Part shown: piece after piece, positions 1-6,065 of the stretch | Position numbering within the stretch: the first letter of the stretch is position 1 | How the letters are laid out: every line of letters begins with the position of its first letter | Source of the DNA: Candidatus Sumerlaeota bacterium | GTDB lineage: Bacteria; Sumerlaeota; Sumerlaeia; MWCT01 | Length of the DNA: 11,963 bases | Direction of reading: 5' to 3' | Assembly: GCA_026398545.1 (NCBI GenBank) | Contig: JAPLSR010000208.1 | Coordinates: 1-11,963 of the forward strand | Made by a program: the position numbers and the translations under genes | Notes under the pieces: model-generated | Seen by the model: only the letters and a program-made list of their open reading frames with translations | Told to the model about the DNA's origin: nothing | Database searches by the model: none

Positions 1-694
1 TATTTGTCATAAGTTGCAGGATAAACGTGGGCAGCCAAATGCTGAACAGACAGGTTGCCCCAAGCAAGGCGTAAAAAATCAACCTCCTTTTTCGTCGGGA
101 CAGTCTGAGAAATATGAGGAGCAAAAGTTGGGACAGGACAATTATAATTCCGAGGTAAAAGGTCAGAATCATACAGGCGGAGGCGAGAGAATACAGGATT
201 GCGTCCCGGGATTTTCCTCTTTTTATCACCCGTATAAGCCAGAACCAGCTGAGAACGGCAAAGAGGGCTGTTAATGAATAGGGATGAATCTCACGCGAAA
301 ATTCAATGAAGAATGGAGAAATGGCAAGGAGTAAAGACGCAAGGATACCCGTCCTTATGTTTCCGACCTCGCGGGCGAGGAAATACAGGGCAGCCACGGT
401 GCCCGCGCCTGACAGAATTGCGGGAAGCCGCCCCGTCCATTCTGCAATCCCGAAAACTTTTATGAAGAAAAAGAGAATCACATAAAAGAGCGGTGCATGC
501 ACATCCCTTTGCAGATTGCCCATCATCTCCTTTATGTCGCCATCGCAGAAATCTAATGCCATGATTTCATCCAGCCAGAGACTTGTGGTTACCGTCTTAT
601 AAAGTGCCAGACACAGGAAAATCAAGACAGGCAACAGATGAATGGGTCTGAAGACTTTGGGAGATGTGTTGGTCAAGTATTGCGGCGTAATCAT
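1..694 (-). CDS. GT-C membrane glycosyltransferase, family 39-like (3' end off left edge)
   Basis: I translated this frame by hand from the reverse strand. It is open for 231 codons from an ATG at 694 to the window edge, so the C-terminal part is missing. The protein is strongly hydrophobic with several membrane helices (about residues 18-36, 66-82, 90-107, 115-131, 138-155, 167-198, 205-228). Residues 39-43 read LWLDE, the acidic pair in the first periplasmic loop that is catalytic in GT-C enzymes. RDVHAPLFY (63-71) and EFSREIHPYSL (131-141) are typical of the ArnT/PMT-like family 39 group. These enzymes move sugars from polyprenyl-phosphate carriers onto lipids or proteins on the outer face of the inner membrane. 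The acceptor and sugar cannot be told from the sequence. No Shine-Dalgarno is seen, but the ATG lies 2 bp after the upstream stop, so translational coupling is likely. Confidence 0.85.
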   Translation of the reverse strand, partial: MITPQYLTNTSPKVFRPIHLLPVLIFLCLALYKTVTTSLWLDEIMALDFCDGDIKEMMGNLQRDVHAPLFYVILFFFIKVFGIAEWTGRLPAILSGAGTVAALYFLAREVGNIRTGILASLLLAISPFFIEFSREIHPYSLTALFAVLSWFWLIRVIKRGKSRDAILYSLASACMILTFYLGIIIVLSQLLLLIFLRLSRRKRRLIFYALLGATCLFSIWLPTFILQLMTN

Positions 695-696
695 GG

Positions 697-2037
697 TTAT
701 GTGGATTTGGAAAATGTATCCTGAATGTTTTGTTTCGCTTTTCCTGCTATGGTTTCAAATCTCTTCCGATATTTCCTTTTATTGAAAAGCATTACTCCCG
801 CCCCGGTAAGACAGGCAATTCCAACGCATAAAATAATGTATAAGTATATTACATTGTTAAACAGGTTTAAGAGCATTACAATAAAGGCAAGCAGGAGCAT
901 GATTATGCCCGAAAGCAGGGAAGCCTTGGAAAGTCTTTGCGCCTTTTTTCCCAGAGTGATGACAATATCTTTGAGGTTCTGAATTGCACTGTCGGGGAGC
1001 GGGGCATAAGACGATGCCAGAAGAAATTTCTGATATGCAAGATGGTATTGCCCCTTTTCCAGCGCCTTCAGCGCCTCCTGTTGCAGGTTGGTTGAGTATG
1101 TCTGCACATTTTTTTTCGAGTTTAAACCTTCAGCATTCTCACGAAGCGTTTTGACATGCTGGTCAGATGGTCTTATCGTGAGTAAATCCTTGCATGTCGC
1201 AAGGGCGGAGAGCAATTCCTCCCGTGAAATTAATGTCTCAATGTGTTTATAAACATTCGGGACATCCTCCTCGGAAAGTTCCACCATGATGTTGGATTCC
1301 TTTGCGCAGATGGGGCATTGGGGCGAGGTGTGGGAGAAAAGGGAACCGCAATCAGGACAGAATAATTTTCCACGCATGAGCGCTCCGCAGGGACAGGCAA
1401 GATGGGTGACCGGCAAAGTTGCATTGCACCGACCGCAACGAAAGGTGTTCAGTTGTTCAAGAATCGGGGTGGATTTTTTCAGCAGAATCTGGAATGCCTC
1501 AGTTTCGAGATAGCGCGGAAGTGGGGCGGTCAGATGTGGAGGTGAGGCAAGGATGAAGGCGGCGGGTTCCTGTATTGATTGACGGGAATCAATGACACGG
1601 CGGGCATCCTCCTGTGATATACCACGTGTTGAGGCATAGGATATAAGGACATTTTTTTGTGAGGTTGTCAATCCCCCACCCTTCGCTGTTGCATCCACCA
1701 GTTGACGGAATTGTTCCATTATCCGGCTCAGGATATCTTTCTCGTATTGCCTTAATTTTATGTCATATTGAGAACGCAAGACGGGGTTGCGGAGGGTCTC
1801 GGCAACATGGGCAATTTTCTGTGAGGCGGAGGCGGCTTCATCTCTGAACTGGGGATGGAACCGAAGGTGGCTCAAAAGTTCCCGCGCGCGATTCAGGAAG
1901 TGTTCCAGTTCATCGGGTGTAAAATCCCTTGTCAGGTTGAGTGCCTCGTAATATGTGAGGAGGTCTTTATCCTGCTGAAGTTCAAGCTGCTTTCTGATTT
2001 TCGGATGCAGACTTATGAATATACTTTCCCCATTCAT
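697..2037 (-). CDS. Degenerate J-domain / double zinc ribbon / TPR-like membrane protein
   Basis: Not a named family that I recognise. Numbered from the ATG at 2037 (446 aa), residues 26-100 look like a J-domain: YYEALNL at the start, a helix around 41-58 and the closing signature TLRNPVLRSQYD. The catalytic HPD loop is replaced by HPQ (61-63), so Hsp70 stimulation is doubtful. Residues 201-244 hold eight cysteines (C201, C204, C215, C217, C227, C230, C241, C244) in a double zinc-ribbon pattern. Residues 260-360 are helical and TPR-like. Two membrane segments follow (about 375-393 and 396-418), then a basic tail, so most of the protein should face the cytoplasm. The frame also opens from a TTG at 2073 (458 aa). 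Neither start has a clear ribosome site, so I prefer the ATG. An adaptor or scaffold at the inner membrane is a guess. Confidence 0.75.
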   Translation of the reverse strand: MNGESIFISLHPKIRKQLELQQDKDLLTYYEALNLTRDFTPDELEHFLNRARELLSHLRFHPQFRDEAASASQKIAHVAETLRNPVLRSQYDIKLRQYEKDILSRIMEQFRQLVDATAKGGGLTTSQKNVLISYASTRGISQEDARRVIDSRQSIQEPAAFILASPPHLTAPLPRYLETEAFQILLKKSTPILEQLNTFRCGRCNATLPVTHLACPCGALMRGKLFCPDCGSLFSHTSPQCPICAKESNIMVELSEEDVPNVYKHIETLISREELLSALATCKDLLTIRPSDQHVKTLRENAEGLNSKKNVQTYSTNLQQEALKALEKGQYHLAYQKFLLASSYAPLPDSAIQNLKDIVITLGKKAQRLSKASLLSGIIMLLLAFIVMLLNLFNNVIYLYIILCVGIACLTGAGVMLFNKRKYRKRFETIAGKAKQNIQDTFSKST

Positions 2038-2185
2038 GATTGCATGAAATATCAACCCGCCCCTTACAGTCAATAGGGAAAAAGGCTGGTCAAGTCAGAT
2101 GGGAGTTGGGGAGTGGAGGAGAATCGGAGCGCATATGGATGAAAATCCTTGAAAATCTCACATCTTATTTGTGCTGTATGGATAT

Positions 2186-2941
2186 TCACCGCTCCATTGA
2201 CGAAATTTCCAGCGGGCGTAACATTCCCAATTGCCCCTTTTTCTCCCAGACATCCTTTATCAGACCTGTGATGGTCAATGCCACGCTTTCCATGGACATG
2301 CGGAGGCAATAGCGTCCGGAGAGGGCGCGGGGATTCCATCCATTATAGGCATTGCCCATGTGGCGGTAGCGCATCACAAAAGCCATGACCTCTTCCCTTG
2401 TTGTGTTTTCAACAAGGCGTCCCTCCACCTGGAGGTCGCTCTGACCCAGCCCGAAGCCAATAAAGTATCGCAGAAGCCCGATGCCCTTATCAATCCGCGT
2501 TACTGCCGCTTCAAGTGTTACAAGGCGCAAATTCATGTCCCTGTAAAGGTCGATGTTTTTAGTCTCGGTTAATATCATGTCAAAATAATTCTGGCTGAGA
2601 AGTCCCTGGTGGAAATATTCCCTGAGGAACTCTTCCAATTCCCGCCTCAATTCCGGGGAGATGTTCTTGTCATCCCTCCACTGGATGGGGGCAATAAAAA
2701 GTATTTGCGGTGGCTGGAGCACGCTGGTTGAGGGCGAGATTCTCATTTTCAAGTCTTTTTCATTTCTGTAATCAAAGACAGGATGTTCAGTAATGAAGAA
2801 TGGTGGAAGGGTAAGAGGGGTGCACGCAGAGATAAGGATGCAAAATACGCAAATGGTGATGTTTTTCTTTTGTAGAAAGAAAAAAGGACACCCACCTTTT
2901 TCCGGGGATGTCCTTGAAACGACTAATAGACTTGGGTTCAC
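2186..2941 (-). CDS. DUF4410-like lipoprotein
   Basis: 251 aa read from a GTG at 2941, the base next to the ompA stop codon. A hydrophobic stretch preceded by KK leads to a lipobox ending ISAC, with the lipidated cysteine at 40 (Thr at +2, so outer-membrane sorting by the E. coli rule). Residues 78-235 resemble DUF4410: an opening strand ILFIAPIQW, then AAVTRIDKG, LRYFIGFGLGQSDLQVEGR and a VENTTREEVMAF segment matching the family's 'variation by treatment' strand pair. The biochemical role of the family is unknown. The first 27 residues before the signal core are unusual, and codons 9-21 overlap a strong intrinsic terminator. No other canonical in-frame start exists before the lipobox. Either the GTG is real and the gene is fed by readthrough from ompA, or a rare start codon is used downstream. 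The family assignment is from remembered pattern, not a search. Confidence 0.7.
   Translation of the reverse strand: MNPSLLVVSRTSPEKGGCPFFFLQKKNITICVFCILISACTPLTLPPFFITEHPVFDYRNEKDLKMRISPSTSVLQPPQILFIAPIQWRDDKNISPELRRELEEFLREYFHQGLLSQNYFDMILTETKNIDLYRDMNLRLVTLEAAVTRIDKGIGLLRYFIGFGLGQSDLQVEGRLVENTTREEVMAFVMRYRHMGNAYNGWNPRALSGRYCLRMSMESVALTITGLIKDVWEKKGQLGMLRPLEISSMER
2880..2915 (-). terminator. Intrinsic terminator downstream of the OmpA-family gene
   Basis: Read on the minus strand, AAGGACATCC (2915-2906) pairs with GGGTGTCCTT (2893-2884), giving a 10-bp stem with one T-G wobble and a 12-nt loop. The 3' arm runs straight into a TTTTTTC tract (to 2879). There is no T tract on the plus side, so it works only for leftward transcription. 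It lies 27 bp past the OmpA-family stop codon and inside the first codons of the following lipoprotein frame. Confidence 0.85.
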
Positions 2942-3871
2942 TTATTGAAGGGGCTTTTTTGTGATTTCAACCATTGGAAGCACGACAATTACAGCACGCC
3001 GGTTCTGGGCGCGCCCCTCATCTGTATTGTTCGATGCCACCGGTCGGAATTCGCCATAGCTCACGGCAGACAGGCGCTTCGGGTCAAAGTTGTGGTTCGC
3101 AACCATGTAATGGAGGACTTCCATCGAGCGGGCTGACCCGAGCTCCCAGTTGGATTTCCAACCTGAATACTTGATGGGTTGATTATCGGTGTGTCCCTCG
3201 AAGATTAATTCACGACCGGGGAAACGCTCTTTCAGGATGAGCGCCACATTGTCAAGAAGGGCTTTTCCCTTCTCAGAGATTTCCGCCATGCCAGGCGTGA
3301 ATAGAAGGGAATCCACTATGGTGAGGGTGATTCCCCTGGGGGTTTGGGCAAGTTGAACCTGAAGCTTATCCAGCTGCTTTTTCAGGTCGTCTAAATTTTT
3401 CTCTTTTGCCTCTGTGACACCACGGATGCCTGCGAGTTCGTTTTCTTTATCCTGAAGTTGTTTCTTGAGGGCATCGAGGTCTTTATTCAGTTTATCCGTT
3501 TGTTGCTTAAGGGCATCAATGAGCTGGTCCTTCTCTCCACCTGCGCCTGCTTTTGCCTTGAGATTTTTCAGCTCCTCCTCTAATTGGTCTCTCTGATTTT
3601 TGAGAGACGCAATGTCAGCCTCGAGGTTTTCCTCGCGCTTTTCCCTGAGCTGGTCACCAGCCAGCGCTCCGACAACACCACCCGCTGCTGCCCCCGTTAA
3701 TGCGCCTTCAGCCGTATTCAGGGCACCGCTTGTTTGATTTGCCCAGATTCCGCCTACAACAGCACCAGCTACTCCCCCTGCCGCCGCACCCTTCTGGACA
3801 GTGGTGCAGCCGGTCATAATCACCGCCGCCAACATCAACATAACCACCGGAACAACCACCAACCACTTCAT
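2942..3871 (-). CDS. OmpA-family lipoprotein with glycine zipper and coiled coil
   Basis: 309 aa from the second of two close ATGs. A signal peptide ends in a lipobox IMTGC with the lipid-bearing cysteine at 22 and Thr at +2, predicting the outer membrane. Residues 26-75 are rich in Gly and Ala (GAAAGGVAGAVVGG and a second copy), a glycine zipper that may insert in or pack against membrane. Residues 76-182 form a long charged coiled coil. Residues about 185-303 are an OmpA C-terminal domain with FEGHTDNQPI, the NWELGSARS helix and NRRAVIVV, which hold the residues known to bind peptidoglycan diaminopimelate. The architecture fits a tether joining outer membrane to peptidoglycan, like the YiaD and Pal groups. 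It is the first gene of the leftward run, with its own promoter region and a terminator after it. Confidence 0.92.
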   Translation of the reverse strand: MKWLVVVPVVMLMLAAVIMTGCTTVQKGAAAGGVAGAVVGGIWANQTSGALNTAEGALTGAAAGGVVGALAGDQLREKREENLEADIASLKNQRDQLEEELKNLKAKAGAGGEKDQLIDALKQQTDKLNKDLDALKKQLQDKENELAGIRGVTEAKEKNLDDLKKQLDKLQVQLAQTPRGITLTIVDSLLFTPGMAEISEKGKALLDNVALILKERFPGRELIFEGHTDNQPIKYSGWKSNWELGSARSMEVLHYMVANHNFDPKRLSAVSYGEFRPVASNNTDEGRAQNRRAVIVVLPMVEITKKPLQ

Positions 3872-3879
3872 CTCCATTT

Positions 3880-3887
3880 CCTCCTTT
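3880..3887 (-). promoter_or_regulatory. Shine-Dalgarno that decides the OmpA-family start
   Basis: AAAGGAGG on the minus strand. It is 8 nt from the ATG at 3871 but only 2 nt from the ATG at 3877, so the second ATG (protein starting MKWLVV) is the better start. Confidence 0.75.
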
Positions 3888-3978
3888 AACTGAATATTAC
3901 AACAAACAACTTAATAACTACATCAGCTTCAACATGAATTGGAACAATCATCCGGTTATTTTTTATTTTATAGTTTGT

Positions 3979-4006
3979 ATATTATCCGAGATGTGTCCAA
4001 TGTAAA
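3979..4006 (-). promoter_or_regulatory. Candidate sigma70-type promoter for the OmpA-family gene
   Basis: On the minus strand, TTTACA (4006-4001) is followed after 16 bp by TAATAT (3984-3979). The -35 matches 5 of 6 consensus bases and the -10 is a weaker match. It would give a 5' leader of about 100 nt before the ATG at 3871. The surrounding DNA is AT-rich, so chance matches are possible. Confidence 0.4.
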
Positions 4007-4133
4007 GGGAAAAATGATAAAAAGTGTATATTTTTTTCAGGAGAGGTTTTTCTTAGTTGCCTTTTATCCGGTAATGCCTTTATCTATTTGAGATTGATTG
4101 AGTGTTTATAGAATAATATGGTGTAAAAATGAT

Positions 4134-4940
4134 ATGAAACGGGTGTTGTGGCTATTATTTGTCCTCCTTGTCGGGTGTAAAGTTACACCGAAGTGCCCTG
4201 TCACTCTTGCTCCCGCTGAATATCCACTTACCATCATGTCCTATAATATCCATGTGGGGAAAGGAATGGATAGCCGTGTCTCTCTTGAACGTATTGCCAA
4301 TGAGATTAAAAAGACCTCTTGCGACCTTGCAGGTGTTCAGGAGGTTGACCGTTTCACAAGGCGCAGTCCTGTGGACCAGCCGGCAATTCTTGCAAAACTG
4401 ATGGGTTATAATGTCGCCTATTCAAAAAATCTTGATTATCAGGGTGGGGAATATGGAATCGCCATCCTGAGCAGTTTGCCAATAGTTGAAAAAAGGAGCC
4501 TGCATTACAGCGTTATGGGTCAAAAAGAGCCGCGCGGCGCTCTCGCAGTCAGGGTTCGTCCCCCTGCCTCTGAAAAGCCCCTCTGGTTTGTAACCACGCA
4601 CCTCAGCACGGATGACAGCGGCGCCGAGCAACTCCAGCAGGTTAAGGAATTGCTGGAATGGCTGAGGCGGCTGGGGAAGGGAACTGTCATTATTACAGGT
4701 GATTTCAACCAGACGCCAGACAGCGCCGCAATTTGTCTCTTGAGAAGTGAATTTGTTGACCTCTTTATCGATAGCGGGGAGGGAAATGGCGCCACATTTG
4801 ATGCCCTCAAGCCCAAAGTACGTATTGATTATCTGTTTGTCAGGAAGATGGATTTCGCGCGCCTTTTGTCTATTCGTATTCCTGAAACCGATGCCTCTGA
4901 CCATCGTCCCGTTGTTGCAAGGGTGCTTTTGAAAAAATAG
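4134..4940 (+). CDS. Endonuclease/exonuclease/phosphatase-fold lipoprotein
   Basis: 268 aa from the ATG at 4134. This start puts a compact lipoprotein signal at the very N-terminus (MKRVLWLLFVLLVGC, cysteine 15, Lys at +2). A TTG 12 codons upstream is open but would spoil the signal. The rest is one complete EEP domain with every family motif in order: MSYNIH (N38), GVQEVD (E70), TTHLS (H156), ITGDFN (D190, N192), RIDYLF (D232) and SDHRPV (D256, H257). The family cleaves phosphodiester or phosphomonoester bonds in a metal-dependent way; members act on DNA, sphingomyelin, inositol phosphates and other substrates. A lipid-anchored, envelope-located enzyme suggests an extracytoplasmic substrate such as nucleic acid or phospholipid headgroups, but the sequence does not choose. 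It is the first gene of the rightward run, 23 bp before the peptidase. Confidence 0.9.
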   Translation: MKRVLWLLFVLLVGCKVTPKCPVTLAPAEYPLTIMSYNIHVGKGMDSRVSLERIANEIKKTSCDLAGVQEVDRFTRRSPVDQPAILAKLMGYNVAYSKNLDYQGGEYGIAILSSLPIVEKRSLHYSVMGQKEPRGALAVRVRPPASEKPLWFVTTHLSTDDSGAEQLQQVKELLEWLRRLGKGTVIITGDFNQTPDSAAICLLRSEFVDLFIDSGEGNGATFDALKPKVRIDYLFVRKMDFARLLSIRIPETDASDHRPVVARVLLKK

Positions 4941-4963
4941 GCTCAGAAAGAGGGGGAGCGCCA

Positions 4964-6052
4964 ATGGATGAGGTGTATGTCAATCGTCTCATTCGCCTGC
5001 GGGAAGCCATGCGGGAATCAGATATTGACGGGATGATAATCCTTGACCGCGACAACACCTTTTATCTCACCGGTTTTTGCGGCTCGGCTTCAATTCTCGT
5101 AATTATGTCTGACGTGGCGGTTTTTCTCGCTGATGGGCGCTTTTTTGAACAGGTGCGGAAATCCCTTTCCTTAGACATGTATGAAATAATTTTCCAGAAC
5201 AAAGACGGTAAGGAGCAAATCAAGGGATTTTTTGGTATCAGGGGGAAACTCAGAATCGGGTTTGAATCGTCTATTCCTTATGAGAGGTATCTCTGGCTGA
5301 GCGAAGCGGTGCGTCCGGCGCGCCTCGTGGATGCTTGTAAAATATTGACATCTGCAAGAATGCTCAAGGATGAAAAGGAGTTGCGACTCATCCGCCGCGC
5401 CGCCGCCATTACTGACCGCTGTGTGGAGATGATTCTAAAGGAGCTCAAACCGGGTGTTACGGAGCATGAACTGGCGGTTAAGATTCGCCGTTTTTTTGAG
5501 GATGGCGGTGCGGAGGGGGAATCATTCCCGACCATTGTTGCCTTTGGCATTAATTCGGCGTATCCTCACCATGAGACGTCTCGTCGCAGGCTGAAAGCAG
5601 GGGAGGCGGCGCTCTTTGATCTGGGATGCCGCGTGAAGGGTTATTGCTCCGACCTGACACGAACGGTTTTTGTGGGCTCGTCTGATGCAAGACAGCGTAA
5701 AGTTTATGAAATCGTTCTTGGCGCACAGGGGGAAGCCATCAAGAAAATCAAACCCGGTGTTTCAGCAAGGGAAGTGGATGCCGCTGCAAGGGAGTATATC
5801 AGCAATGCAGGTTTCGGTGATGCCTTCAGGCATAACACCGGTCATGGCGTTGGAATCAACGTTCACGAACAGCCCCGTCTGACACCCCTTTCGGATGACA
5901 TTTTGAAGAAGGGGATGGTCATCACAGTGGAGCCGGGGATTTATCTGCCAAACTTCATGGGGGTGCGCATTGAGGACCTTGTGCTTGTGGGAGAGGATGG
6001 ACCGGTTGCGTTGTCAAAGTCTCCAAAGAAGATGAGAATTATATCACAATAA
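4964..6052 (+). CDS. Xaa-Pro aminopeptidase/dipeptidase (M24B family)
   Basis: 362 aa, the usual length for short PepP/PepQ-type enzymes. Residues 1-125 are a creatinase-type N-terminal domain (DRDNTFYLTGF at 28-38). Residues 135-360 are the pita-bread catalytic domain. All five metal ligands are visible: D219, D230 (in CSDLTRTV), H294 (in HNTGHGVG), E323 (in TVEPGIY) and E337 (in VRIEDL). PHHE at 201-204 supplies the conserved substrate-side histidine. It should remove the N-terminal residue before proline, or split X-Pro dipeptides, in the cytoplasm, with two Mn or Co ions. There is no signal peptide. AGAGGGGGAG ends 6 nt before the ATG. Whether it is an aminopeptidase or a prolidase cannot be settled here. 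Its place between two exported proteins may be housekeeping chance. Confidence 0.93.
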   Translation: MDEVYVNRLIRLREAMRESDIDGMIILDRDNTFYLTGFCGSASILVIMSDVAVFLADGRFFEQVRKSLSLDMYEIIFQNKDGKEQIKGFFGIRGKLRIGFESSIPYERYLWLSEAVRPARLVDACKILTSARMLKDEKELRLIRRAAAITDRCVEMILKELKPGVTEHELAVKIRRFFEDGGAEGESFPTIVAFGINSAYPHHETSRRRLKAGEAALFDLGCRVKGYCSDLTRTVFVGSSDARQRKVYEIVLGAQGEAIKKIKPGVSAREVDAAAREYISNAGFGDAFRHNTGHGVGINVHEQPRLTPLSDDILKKGMVITVEPGIYLPNFMGVRIEDLVLVGEDGPVALSKSPKKMRIISQ

Positions 6053-6058
6053 AAGGAG
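6051..6058 (+). promoter_or_regulatory. Shine-Dalgarno for a TTG start
   Basis: AAAAGGAG overlaps the peptidase stop codon and sits 7 nt before the TTG at 6066. The TTG begins a basic n-region and signal peptide, and the next in-frame ATG lies deep in the signal core, so the TTG is the likely start. Confidence 0.75.
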
Positions 6059-6065
6059 TGAGAGA

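Noticed and set aside
14..274. An 86-codon plus-strand frame near the left edge
   Set aside because: Gln/Lys/Gly-rich composition with no motif; the minus strand holds the membrane glycosyltransferase over the same bases.
2070..2339. An 89-codon minus-strand frame covering the gap after the DUF4410-like gene
   Set aside because: About half of it lies inside the lipoprotein gene in another frame, with no ribosome site or motif. The 2074-2185 gap otherwise shows nothing convincing.
4057..4119. Promoter boxes for the phosphatase gene (TTGCCT/TATCTA, or TTGATT/TAATAT)
   Set aside because: Matches are poor or the spacing is wrong (18 and 14 bp with weak boxes). The region is AT-rich enough for such pairs by chance.
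4422..4964. A 180-codon minus-strand open frame opposite the phosphatase gene
   Set aside because: The plus strand carries all EEP motifs across this stretch. The antisense protein shows no domain and no ribosome site.
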